The notes: generated by a model from the letters alone, not told the origin. DNA of 64,000 nucleotides from Aralia elata (GCA_034770075.1 CM068385.1:49298746-49362745); one strand, 5' to 3'. Numbered from the stretch's first letter, positions 35,126 through 45,399 are shown. Numbers and translations: made by a program.

Positions 35126-36560
35126 CAGTTTAAAAAAAAAACTTTTAATTTGAAATCCCTCACCAACCTTTAACGAAATCTCTAATCCGACTTCTTCCAT
35201 TCGAAATCAATCAAAGATGTTCGTGAGGATGAATCCGAGTGCAGTTCCAGTTCCAGTTTCCCGAGCCTCAGTCGTTGCCAGTTTTTCTATCATCCAGACT
35301 CTAATGATGTCGATCACGTTTGACCAGTCAGGGAAGTCCTCCGTTTTAATTTCTTTATTTTGCAAACAATGAGGACATTGTTCATTATGAGTTTGGGGGT
35401 GGATTTGTTGTCATTATATATAGTCATGTCATACTGCATTACATAATTGTTTAGTTCACGTACTATGCATTGCATATTGTAGGAATAGTTTTAAAAAAAG
35501 TAAAAATTTTAAAATCACAAAAATATTTTCTTTTGCAGATTAATTTATTGCATTTTCTTATAGATTTAGGGTCATATAGAATTGCATTTAGGTTTAGTTT
35601 GAGCAATAAATTGATGTAGAATATTTAAGGAAGGCCAATGATGAAAATTGTGATCAGTTAGTTAATTAGTTTAGCAAGACGGATTAGGAGTGCTAAATTA
35701 TGAATTTTGACTATTCTTGATTTTGTCAAGCTTAAGACCCTTTTAATTCTTTTATGCACATATCCATTTGGTTGAGCTAGTTTTACTTTGAGGAAGTTTA
35801 TATGTTAAATGCTCATAGAAGATATTTCTGAACTCTATATCTTGTTTGATCATAACTTAAAGTGTAATATGAGGAAGAATATAATTTGGGAGAAATCTTG
35901 GTTAATTTGAAAAACAAATTGAAAATTTTGAACCTTCCCCAATTGAAAAAATGGATCATGTGGTGGGTTGAGATGGAGCGTAAAACGCACTCACTCATAA
36001 ACACATGCAGCGAGATGGAGCGTAAAACGTACTCGTTCAATTGAAGGTGAGAAGGAGCGTAAAACGCACTCACTTAAAAAAAAGAGAATGAAAAGAGAAA
36101 ATAATTATTTGAATTTGTGGGGCAGGGTTTTAAAAGGAGCTTAAATATTTTAAATAACCTTGTGATCTTCTAGTGATGTTTTTCTATATTTGCTTTGAGT
36201 TGTGGAAGATAAGCATATAGAGTTTTTGTTGTTATACTAACCTTTTTGATATCTTTGATGATGCATTTGGTTTCATGAGCTTCTTTGAGTGTTTTTTTTT
36301 CGCTAGTTTGATACATTTGGATTCACACACACACGAAAGGGTTGAAAGTAAGATGATATTGGTGATAAGTTGATTTCTTGATGGTGCATAAATTTGAATT
36401 CTTGCTCAATTGTTAGTTACTGATCTTTGAGGTCTGATATTTATAATCTATATTGATTGATTGCTCTGTCGTAATACATCATGCATCTGCATTCATTTAG
36501 ATAGGTTTGTTTATTTTTGTTTTTCTTGTGTTTTTGCTTGAGGACAAGCAAAGATTAGCT
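35126..36560 (+). other. Athila remnant, 3' internal region
   Basis: Resumes after the Ogre-like insertion. Non-coding. Shared with other Athila copies: CAATGAGGACATTGTTCATT (35368), GAGTTTGGGGGTGG, the GCGTAAAACGC array, and GTGTTTTTGCTTGAGGACAA (36530). It breaks off at about 36552, where copies elsewhere reach the polypurine tract and LTR. Confidence 0.8.
35971..36073. repeat. GGAGCGTAAAACGCACTC hairpin array (Athila remnant)
   Basis: Three copies at 35975-35992, 36017-36034 and 36053-36071. Arms GCGT/ACGC around AAA. The minus-strand Athila has the same motif three times at 39273-39375. Confidence 0.9.
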
Positions 36561-36599
36561 ACCATAAATATTTACACATATACTTCAATACGTCTCCTA

Positions 36600-37363
36600 T
36601 CACGGCCTACTAAGGCGTCGAACCGCTTTCCTGCGTTCTTCCTCCATGATACGGAACATCGTCCTGCGATCCAATATGTACCATGGCAAGTCCTCGAGCT
36701 GAACTGGATAGTGGAGAACTCGATCCTGGGCCCTATCAATCGTTGTCTGAAAAGTGTAGTCTGTCTCCTCAATCTTAGCCTGCTTTGCCCATTCGCCTTC
36801 TTTAGAAATTTTTGCACGTCGAGCAGCATTCATCCAAGCATCCTCTGCTCTAGTACGTTCCGCTGACTCCTCACTCAGGTCATCCTTCAATTTTTGAATC
36901 TCAAGTTTCATCTTCTCATTCTCTGCTAAGAGATCTTCCCTTTGACTTTCTACTGAACTAACTTCCATTCTATGTCTCCAAGACGTATATCCAGATCCTC
37001 AATCTTCTCATTTTTCTGGATTATAAGAGTCTGACGTCTATTTGCCAGTCCCTCCAAGTCTCTGACTCTATCTTGCAATTCTATGGTACGATCATACAAT
37101 GCATCGTACATCTCAACATCGACAGAGGCAAGGGGTACCTCCTTGGGATCCTCATCATCCTCCTCAGCCTCTGTCTCAACATCCTCAGAGTCCTCCTCTG
37201 AATTAAGCTCAGGCTCATGCTCCTGACCCATAACAGTGATCAATGGAGATGGCTCCCTCTGTATCAATTGCTCCCGGATAACATGGATATCACGGGGCTC
37301 CTCCTCTCCAGCCACTCGGGGCTCAACCTCCCTAGGCTGACTGAATCCTCCAACATCCGACAT
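36600..37363 (-). pseudogene. Tekay-type gag N-terminal region, frameshifted
   Basis: Two overlapping minus-strand frames. 37363-36950 starts MSDVGGFSQPREVEPRVAGE and is strongly acidic (EDSEDVETEAEEDDEDPKEV), then has a heptad-like stretch. 36968-36600 continues the coiled coil (LLAENEKMKLEIQKLKDDLS) and ends in an Arg-rich tail before stops. A one-base shift at about 36955 separates them. The ATG at 37363 lies about 220 nt from the primer site once the inserted Athila is removed, as expected for gag. No zinc knuckle is here. That part is at 10048-10281. An extra ORF before gag is the alternative. Confidence 0.65.
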
Positions 37364-37513
37364 CCTGACAACAAAGTTTAAGTTTTAATTAATACTCAGT
37401 ACTAATCGTGGCACATAGGTTGTTAACACATAAGCACATAGCATATAAAGTCTTTTATTATCTTTAATGAATTCCTTAATTCATTCCTTAGAACTCGATA
37501 AGAGTTTATTACC

Positions 37514-38831
37514 TGTTGCCTCTTTTTAAGTCTTAAATAAAAGAGCTCTAACTCACGCAAGTATACGTGGTCAACAAGTAATACAGAGGAAGTAAAGTAT
37601 CGTCCCACAGAGACAGGACTAAATTAATTCACTATACATCAGTTCTATCACTATACTCATTTGCCTAAACTATTGACTTACTTTTGGTGCCGAAGTTATT
37701 TCTATATTAATTAATAACTAAATATGCAAAGACTAACGAAATATATCAAGCTTGGAATTAATGGGATCCTAACTTCATTTAATAGTTCATCTAATTACCA
37801 CTATCATGCTAGTAAGTTCACATATCACAGAAAAGTAGCCAAGGACACTAAAATAGACATAACCATTTGTCAATGCATTATGACCTACTTACATAATATC
37901 CATACTCGATAGACACCATGTAATCATCACTATAACCAAAATCACTATATTTCTATGTGAAATTGCAATTATATTGAGTTTTAGCACAAGTCCTTATTTT
38001 AACTCTTACGGTGAAACAGTATATTTCTATCTGATTCACAAAATATTAAGCTAACCAATTAAGCCTCATATTCGCAAGCTATCATGATTACAATCCATAC
38101 TTATATGTTATTTTTCAATTCCATATAAGTACTAAAATCGAATGATGATCAAGCATTCATACGTGCAAAACAATCATGATAAAAATTCCTTATGATATAT
38201 AAAACAAGCTAACAATCAAGACTGTAATTAAACTACATATTAAAATCCGTTAGAATCCCATAATGGAGATTAGTTCATGTCTGAACCAAAAGCCATTATG
38301 GGATCAAATCTACACATGGAAAAATAAACAATCAATTGAATAAAGAAGAAGTAGATTGATCAAACCCAATTGTGAATAAAATTCCAAAGTAAGCTTAAAC
38401 CCACATCAAAATCCAATGCTTGAACAAAAGTAATCCACGCACCAATCTCCTCTCTAGAAAAGTAGAATAATAAAATTACTAAAAGTCTCCAAGTTCATTC
38501 TTAGGGTTTCCTTCTCACTATTTGATCAATATGGACTAGAATCCTCTTCAGAATTGGCTTCCTTTTTCTCCTTCAGCTGAACTTTAGCACCCAAAAATGT
38601 GCACTTACGCCGCTGGCGCTAGCCCTAGCACTGCTGGCGCTAACCCTTGCCCAGGAATTTACAAAAATGCCACTAGGTGTATTTTAAGCTCCAAATTTAC
38701 CCTTTTGCCCCTCCAGCTCCAACCTACAATAAATAAACACAAAAACAAATAAAATAATACTAAAAATACTTAAAGACCACAATAATTAAGCCTAACAATA
38801 CCTGATTCGTAGGTATAAAACCCACTCATCA
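37514..38831 (-). repeat. 3' LTR of the minus Athila
   Basis: 1318 bp. On the minus strand it starts TGATGAGTGGGTTTTATACC at 38831 and ends AAGAGGCAACA at 37514. Pairs with 57124-58462. Holds two palindrome units, 38606-38621 and 38626-38642. Confidence 0.95.
38606..38642. repeat. TAGCGCTGCTGGCGCTA palindromes (Athila 3' LTR)
   Basis: Two units 20-21 bp apart, both with arm mutations (TACGCC..., TAGCAC...). The 5' LTR has three perfect ones at 58215-58273. Confidence 0.88.
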
Positions 38832-38850
38832 AATACCCCCAAACTTAACC
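38832..38850 (-). promoter_or_regulatory. Polypurine tract of the minus Athila
   Basis: On the minus strand GTTAAGTTTGGGGGTATT precedes the LTR start TGATGAG. The equivalent in the right-hand Athila is GAGTTTGGGGTATT (61801-61814). Confidence 0.8.
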
Positions 38851-39957
38851 AATTGCTTGTCCTCAAGCAATGCAATGATGCAAATGCAAACTCACTATCA
38901 TGCCTACGAATCAAACAATCAACCAACATAGTATCCAACACCAGGCCTCAAAGATATCATAAATACTTAAGTAGAATCTCTAACCAATGCAAAGTTTCTA
39001 ACTTTAACCAATTAGTTAAGTTACACCTGTCATCACCCATGTTATGCGTGTGTGTATATCAACCATTTCAATCAATTACAATTCAAATCCATCACATAAT
39101 TGACTTCTTAGAAGAAAACTTTAAATTGCAACCCAAATCAACCCGTGAACACAACCAATTCAACTGATTCAAGCAATCACTAAGCAAAAGGGTATCACGA
39201 AGGTTATTTAACATATTTAAATCCTTTTTAAACCCTTCCCCAAGAATTCAAACAGTTTTTTTTCCTTTTTAATGAGTACATTTTATGCTCCATCTCATTT
39301 TCTTTTGAACGAGTGCGTTTTACGCTCCATCTCGTGCCATGTGTTTATGAGTGAGTGCGTTTTACGCTTCATCTCAACCCACCACACGATCCATTCTTCA
39401 ATTGGGAAAGGTTCAAAATTTTCAAATTTCTCTTCTTCCCTCTTTTTTTTTTCTTCACACCCCAAAATTCCCCCAAACTTAGATTATTGCCTGTGTTTTA
39501 TTAAATGGATGTTTCACCGATATTATCAAGTTTAAACCCCAAATCTTCCACCAGAAGAAAATTATGCAATAATTTGAATTAAACTAATCAAAACAATTGA
39601 TTGTGTGCTTTCCTTATTAACAAAAGTTTCTGACAGGTTAAACTTCACTACCTAATCAAAGTCATCACTAAGCACTAGTTTTTAATTCTTCTCAAATTAA
39701 AACCATGAAACCAGTCTTATCATTGGCCACATTAGATACTATATCAATTCCTGCTTAATTCATGAAACTAAATGCACAACACAACCTAAAACACAATGCA
39801 ACTACCATGCAACAAGTCTGAACTCAAGAAAACAAAACAAACTAAATGCATGAAACCAAACAAAAAAAAACTACCTACCCCCCAAACTTAACAAAATAAT
39901 GCCCTCATTGAAAAAGAATAAAACATGAAGAACAGAGGACTCCCCTGATGAAGAACA
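38851..39957 (-). other. Athila 3' untranslated region
   Basis: Non-coding and A-rich on the plus strand. Starts (minus sense) after the 411-aa ORF with an AATGAGGGCATTATTTTGTT block and contains the GCGTAAAACGC array (39273-39375). Ends with TTGCTTGAGGACAAGCAATT, itself an inverted repeat, shared with the other Athila copies. Confidence 0.75.
39273..39375. repeat. GAGTGCGTTTTACGCTCCAT hairpin array (minus Athila)
   Basis: Three units near 39273-39297 (eroded), 39311-39333 and 39352-39375, the reverse complement of 35971-36073 and at the same place relative to the element end. Confidence 0.9.
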
Positions 39958-41193
39958 CTACTCATCATCACTGCCATCGACAGCGTCATCATCATCCTCA
40001 TCATCCGCATCAGAAGGCGAGTCAGGGGGTGGGTAAATAGAAAGAGGAGGAGCTGGTGGAAACTGGAATGGTCCTGCCAAAGGATTCAACCGTCCAAACA
40101 TATCTGCCAAGGCTGTCGAGCAGTTAACATTATACGCATAAATCTCCGCCTGGCGCTGAGCAAGTCGACTCTGTTGTCGAGTCATCCGATCAAAACCCCT
40201 CTGAATCGATCCTGCCACTAAGTCTATCCGGCGAGTATGGTGCCGAAGATCCTGTCGGATAGTCTCAACTATAGTAGGGGCGGGAACCGGATCCTCAACA
40301 GGCGGTGGCTGTTCCTGTGCCTGCTCCTGTGGCTGCTGCTGTGGTAGGATGAAACCTAAACCCCGCGGATGCGACTCACCTCCACCCCATACTCTATACC
40401 GTCCCATTGCAGCATAATCAATCGGAGGCAATGGGACCTGCATAATTTCATCTTTATCCCACTTGACTCCAGCTCGACGGCACAAATCTGTGATCAATGA
40501 AGGGTGAGGCAGTCCACCTGTGGTACTACCCTCAAGCGTGTGTATTATAGATTCATGAATTATCTCCCCTATATCCACTGTCTTCCCTTGAGCAATGCAA
40601 AACAATAACGCCGCCCGCAGATTAATGACATCGCTCATATGGCGGCACGACATCAACTTAGCACAGATAAAAGCATGCCACGCTTTTCCATATCTACTCA
40701 ATTTGGCTGAGGGAAAGTACACAGCTTCTTGTTGGTCAGACAGCTTCCATTCAGTCCCTGGTTCACAGAGGGCTTCTATAATCTCAGAATAATCTAAATC
40801 CTCTTCCAAGTATTTCGTATAGCCATCCCTGTGAATTTTCTGCAACCCATAATACGCATTAATACTTTTACGACCCACATTTATTTCCTGACCCCAAACC
40901 ATAACCAGATTCCCATTAGCTTCTTTAGCATTAGCATAAAACTCCTTCACAATATTCACGGCAGCTGGTTCGGGTTGTGCAGTAAATACCATCCAATTGC
41001 GGTTGCGTATCATTTGAGCTAACTCCCCATCTACCCGCTCAATAGGTAGCAAGCCCCGCTCAGGAATTAGAGATTTCCCGGAAGACCAATTTTTAAACCT
41101 ATCACTTGCTTCGGGGCTAACAAATTTCTTCTTATCATACTTGACCACAGCTGATGAACCTGAACTTTCTCCTCTATGTCTTTTGGGAGCCAT
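39958..41193 (-). CDS. 411-aa Athila ORF downstream of pol (plant transposon protein type)
   Basis: An intact frame in the position where some Athila-type elements carry an envelope-like gene. Start MAPKRHRGESSGSS has a basic, nuclear-signal-like KRHR. Residues ~25-270 form one globular region (DRFKNWSSGKSLIPERGLL, VKEFYANAKEANGNLVMVWG, KLSRYGKAWHAFICAKLMSC, RAALLFCIAQGKTVDIGEII), which I recognise as the family called putative plant transposon protein. A Gln/Pro-rich linker, a coiled segment (TIRQDLRHHTRRIDLVAGSI) and an acidic tail (DADDEDDDDAVDGSDDE) follow. I see no signal peptide and no membrane segment, so an envelope role is not supported. Being intact next to a broken pol may mean selection or just recent age. 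Function unknown. Confidence 0.8.
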   Translation of the reverse strand: MAPKRHRGESSGSSAVVKYDKKKFVSPEASDRFKNWSSGKSLIPERGLLPIERVDGELAQMIRNRNWMVFTAQPEPAAVNIVKEFYANAKEANGNLVMVWGQEINVGRKSINAYYGLQKIHRDGYTKYLEEDLDYSEIIEALCEPGTEWKLSDQQEAVYFPSAKLSRYGKAWHAFICAKLMSCRHMSDVINLRAALLFCIAQGKTVDIGEIIHESIIHTLEGSTTGGLPHPSLITDLCRRAGVKWDKDEIMQVPLPPIDYAAMGRYRVWGGGESHPRGLGFILPQQQPQEQAQEQPPPVEDPVPAPTIVETIRQDLRHHTRRIDLVAGSIQRGFDRMTRQQSRLAQRQAEIYAYNVNCSTALADMFGRLNPLAGPFQFPPAPPLSIYPPPDSPSDADDEDDDDAVDGSDDE

Positions 41194-42278
41194 TTATAAC
41201 CAATTAAACACAAATCAAGACCCAAAAGAACTCAAAATTTAGTTGGGGCAATCTGTCGAACACTTGGTATGCACACTTTAAAAAGCCTTAAACAATGTTT
41301 CCCCCAAACTTATGAATAACCCAATTAAGCACAATAAAATCTCCCACAACTTGCAAGCATAAAGATAGACAATTGAAACTTAAACCCCAATCTCCAGTGA
41401 GCCAACACAAACTCAATTGGGTTACAAGCACAACCAAAGAATTATCTCCAACTACTAGCAATTAAACTCTCTAGCCAACAATTTCAAGTACTAATTAATC
41501 AATAATGTAAAGCTTACTTGAAATTGGAATTACCCATGTGAGAACCTTTAATCCTTCTTGGCTATGGAAGTTCTTTGGTAGCAGTTGTTGAAAGCCGACG
41601 GTAGTTGGGAGTATGGGTGATTGATTGTTAATGTTTGATTGGTGGAAAATAGCTTCTATGCAGCAACAATGGAGAAAAGTTGGCTAGAGGCGGCTTGAAT
41701 GAGGTAGAAGAAGAAGCAAAATTGGCTTTGTAGTACAAAAATTGCAATAACCCTGACCTATGGTTTCAGACTTTATTATTTTTTTTCAAAATTCCCTGCC
41801 TAGCGCTTCTAGCGCTATAGAATGACTTGATTGAGCGCTAATAGCGCTATGCTGCAGTGTGTTGTAGCGTGGTGTAGCGCCGCTGGCGCTATGTTGGGCG
41901 CTAACAACGCTATTATGCAGACTTTGTTGGCTTGGGGCAGCGCCTTTGGCGCTTGCTCCATGCGTTGGTGAGCGCTTCTGGCGCTGGATGTGTGCTGAAC
42001 CGGGCATGATGTAGCGCTACTGGCGCTTGGCTGGGCAAAGTGTGGGCGCCTCTGGAGCTATGGTACAGTAGCTCATGGTGAGGTGGAGCGCCTCTGGCGC
42101 TATGGGTATGCTAGGTTGGGCGCTAATAGCGCTTATAAGCACACTTAGTCAATTTTTTTTTATACCAAAGTTTAAAGAAAATAAATTACGAAACAAAAGA
42201 AGAACAGAAGATTAAAATGCTGGGTTGCCTCCCAGATAGCGCTAAGTTATAGTCAATTAGCTTGACTATCTTTGAAGC
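41194..42278 (-). other. Athila region between the 411-aa ORF and integrase
   Basis: Non-coding. 42218-42236 is the complement of GGGAGGCAACCCA-type DNA that follows pol. 41801-42134 is the densest palindrome array in the window. 41194-41800 is AT-rich leader-like DNA for the ORF with no other feature. Confidence 0.7.
41801..42134. repeat. AGCGCY-NNN-RGCGCT palindrome array (minus Athila, internal)
   Basis: About ten to eleven units with 6-bp arms and 3-nt loops. Examples: AGCGCTTCTAGCGCT (41802), AGCGCTAATAGCGCT (41834), AGCGCCGCTGGCGCT (41876), AGCGCCTTTGGCGCT (41939), AGCGCTTCTGGCGCT (41971), AGCGCCTCTGGCGCT (42087), GCGCTAATAGCGCTT (42120). Loops vary (TCT, AAT, GCT, TTT, ACT) while arms stay paired, with G-T pairs allowed. 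Confidence 0.93.
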
Positions 42279-43344
42279 TCATGTTGCAGATAAGATTAAG
42301 GTGACTTTCTGTCTGTTCACCTCATCCCCAAAGTAATGCTTCAGCCTCTGTCCATTCACCTTGAACGATTGATCCAGAAATTTGTCGTATACTTCAATCG
42401 CGCCATGTGGAAAGACCGTCTTCACTGTGAATGGTCCTGACCATCTTGATTTCAGTTTCCCGGGAAAAAGGTTAAGTCTGGAATTGAAAAGTAAAACCCT
42501 TTGTCCCGGTTCGAATGTTCTCTCAATGATCTTACGATCATGCCATTTCTTCACCTTCTCCTTATACAGCTTCGAGTTTTCATAAGCCCGTAGTCTAAAT
42601 TCGTCCAACTCATTGATTTGGAGTAAACTCTTCTCCCCTGCAGCTGTCGAATCAAAGTTCAACTTCTGAATTGCCCAATATGCTTTGTGTTCTAGCTCCA
42701 TCGGAAGATGACAAGCTTTTCCATATACCAGCTGAAACGGTGACATACCCAACGGAGTTTTGTACGCAGTCCTATATGCCCACACAGCGTCATCTAGCTT
42801 TAAGGACCAATCCTTCCTCGTCGGATTCACAATTTTTTCGAGGATTCTTTTTACTTCTCGATTGGATACTTCCGCTTGGCCGTTTGTCTGGGGGTGATAA
42901 GTTGTAGCAATACGATGATTTACCCCATACTTAGCCAGCAACGCTGTGAACTGCCTGTTGCAGAAGTGACTACCTTCATCACTGATAATAGCCCTAGGAG
43001 TCTCAAATCTAGTGAAAATACTGCGATGCAAAAACTTTAGGACTACCTTGGCATCATTTGCCGGGAGTGCTGCCACTTCTACCCATTTAGACACATAGTC
43101 AACTGCTAATAAGATGTAGAGATTACCGCATGAAGACACAAAAGGCCCCATGAAATCAATCCCCCAAACGTCGAAAACTTCTACTTCAAGGATGGTATTC
43201 AAAGGCATTTCATTCCTCTTTGAAATATTACCAACTCTCTGACATCTATCACACAGCTGAACAAAACTGTAAGCGTCTTTAAAGATCGTCGGCCAGTATA
43301 ATCCTGCTTGATGTACTCTAGCCGCTGTTCTCTCTCCACCATAA
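42279..43344 (-). pseudogene. Athila integrase (cut from its pol by a copia insertion)
   Basis: An open minus-strand frame to the stop at 42279. It holds the second half of the HHCC finger (CDRCQRVG), the catalytic core with VWGIDFMGPF (first D), AIISDEGSHFCN (second D) and TTYHPQTNGQAEVSNREVKR (E), then AVWAYRTAYKTPLGMSPFQL and the C-terminal LLFNSRLNLFPGKLKSRWSG block, ending near GEVNRQ-like DEVNRQK. The first His pair and the rest of pol are at 52614 and above. Coding resumes exactly at the TSD. The frame itself is unbroken, so only the insertion disables it. Confidence 0.93.
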
Positions 43345-45159
43345 TGAAAGTAGTATGCACACAAGCCAATCATATTTGATATGATGTAGCGTATACTTTG
43401 TAATCTTATTCATTTATTAATAAAGGAATTGATTTTCTTAAAAGGCATTTTATATTATCTACATAGTGCTGTTATATTAAATGTGATAAACCCATAGTTT
43501 TGAGCAATGCTTTTAGAATCATGATGGTGATCATGCTAATGAGATCTAAATTCAAGATAGCTCACAAACTAAAATTGTTCCTAATCGTTGGATTACTAAA
43601 TTGGGGATTAGTGAATCCGGATAGATTAGTACATACGTTGCTTGCTCTTAGGAAGAGGATGATTGATCTCATAATCATTTGTGTGGAGACACTAAAGCAA
43701 GTATGTAGGTGCTTATTAGAGAATAAGTTCACTGAACGTGACTCGCTAAGGAATACCTAATGGAGTTTTACTCGCCTGTCAATAGGAATTCCTCTAGTGA
43801 TAGTAGTACAAGTGATCCTTGGACTTGAGATCATCATAGTATCTTGTGTATGATGAGTTATACTTTGACATGTCCCTTAAGACCTTGTGGGTATATCAAA
43901 GGGTATGATTGGGTATAATTAGTTGTACATGGAGATAGGTGAATGATCAACAAAGAATCTACCTCGTCTAGTAAAAGATGTGAATGTCCTATGTGATTCG
44001 ATAAATGATAACTCAGTAGTCCTTGGCCAAGGCAGAATGAGATTAGAAAGGAGTTTCTAATTTGCATTATTTAGAGTTATGCATTTGGGAATCGAAATAC
44101 ATATAATTAAATAAAATAAGACTTGACAGTAAATCCATGTCTTATATTTAATTGGGACATTGTATGGTAGAAGGATTGAATTGTACGGTAACTATCTACT
44201 TAAAGGTTCTTTTGTGATTAATGTTGAAATCTATATTATCTGGAAAGTCGTTGATCGCTAAGGGGGCTTACCCTTATTGTAAAATAAATGTTATTTATTT
44301 AAATGAATTAAATAGTTTAATTTATTTATTTAAATAAGATTAGAATTGTTCTAATTGATTTATTCACAACCGGTTTAATATGGAGAACCTAAAGGGTCAC
44401 ACCGCAAAAGGAAAATATTTATTTAAGAAGTAAATGGCATAATGATAATAATAAGTTAAGTGTATTTAATTTAATCTATGGAGATAGAATAAATTAAATA
44501 GCTTAATATTTATTATTTAATATTTTGGAAATATTAAATATAAATTAATAAGAGGAGTCTTATTATTATTATTACTATTACTATTATTTAATTCCTAATA
44601 GGGATTGAGAATTAATTAATAGAAGTACTCTCCCATGAATTCCTAATTAGATTAGGAGCATTATTAATTAAAGGAGTTTAATTATAATACAAACCCTAAT
44701 CCTAAATTGTTTAGGGAAGGGTTATTCCTACATCTATAAATAAGAGGGGTCTTATCATAGATTAGCGTTACACACTCTTGCATTAGATTGTGGAGAGCAA
44801 TTTCTATAGAGATAGAAACTAGGGTTTTGCCAAATACCCAACTTCTTGAATACTTGTTCTTCCTTGGTGGATCACCTCTAGAGGCCAAACACTTGGGTGG
44901 CTGACGTTGATCAAAGGAAGGAATCACACCGTAGCATTCGAGGAGAACACGAAGGACTAGGAGTTGAACTTGTACCCGATGAAGCTTCGTTCTACGAGGG
45001 TATAATTCTTATTCTCTTTCTCTTTCGTTTATATCGTTAATTGAGCACATAGATTGATCTTGGTGATGGTTTGTATAAAATTTTAAAATCTGATTTTATC
45101 GCGCTTCCGCACTATTTATGTAATTTGATTGCATGTTCGCGTTATATACAAACCTAACA
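43345..45159 (+). repeat. 5' LTR of the plus copia element
   Basis: 1815 bp, TGAAAGTAGTATGCAC to AACCTAACA. Contains a TATA box at 44735-44744 (TATAAATAAG). Short frames at 43500-43760 and on the minus strand are repeated identically in the other LTR and have no domain. Confidence 0.97.
44735..44744 (+). promoter_or_regulatory. TATA box of the plus copia 5' LTR
   Basis: TATAAATAAG, about 1390 bp into the LTR. The copy in the 3' LTR is 52189-52198. The place agrees with the minus copia (24349-24358). Confidence 0.65.
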
Positions 45160-45160
45160 G

Positions 45161-45172
45161 TGGTATCAGAGC
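45161..45172 (+). promoter_or_regulatory. Primer binding site, initiator tRNA-Met type
   Basis: TGGTATCAGAGC, one base after the LTR. The standard copia primer site. Confidence 0.93.
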
Positions 45173-45276
45173 CTAATCTTGTGCTAATTATCGATTTTGA
45201 TGATTCCATGTATGCTTGATATGTGATTGGATCGAAATTTTTGGGCAGAATAAAATTTTTTCTGAATCAGCGACAC

Positions 45277-45399
45277 GGCGCAGCTGCGCCGCCTCCAGTT
45301 CATTCTGGAGCGCAGCTGCGCCGAAACCCAGAATCGTTTTTTTTCTGGGGAGCAGCGCAGCTGCGCCGTTGCCCAGTTCAATCTGGGCGCAGCTGCGCC
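45277..45399. repeat. GGCGCAGCTGCGCC palindrome array (plus copia leader)
   Basis: Four copies at 45277-45290, 45310-45322, 45355-45367 and 45387-45399, in the transcribed leader about 115 bp after the primer site. The spacers are themselves inverted repeats: CTCCAGTTCATTCTGGAG, CCCAGAA...TTCTGGG and CCCAGTTCAATCTGGG. The rest of the leader (45400-46838) is AT-rich and non-coding. Confidence 0.94.

Larger units (their letters stand above)
10553..36560 (+). mobile_element. Athila-type element remnant, non-autonomous, interrupted
   Basis: Plus-strand remnant made of a 5'-truncated LTR (10553-11757), a damaged primer site, one short ORF (11806-12534), 3' internal DNA (12535-12981 and 35126-36560) and no 3' LTR. 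Removing the Ogre-like element inside it leaves about 3.9 kb. Family evidence: the LTR end matches 62290-63093, the 3' internal end at 36360-36552 matches 61600-61795, including GCTTGAGGACAARCAAAG, and the GGGAGGCAACCCA motif is at 12579. It sits in the Tekay gag. Both edges are ragged and no TSD is visible. Confidence 0.8.

Noticed and set aside
39958..41193. Envelope gene of an errantivirus-like Athila
   Set aside because: No signal peptide, fusion or membrane segment is visible. Only the position fits.
43500..44067. 86-aa and 69-aa ORFs repeated at 50954-51521
   Set aside because: Identical because they lie in the two LTRs of one young element. The minus copia LTRs do not keep them.
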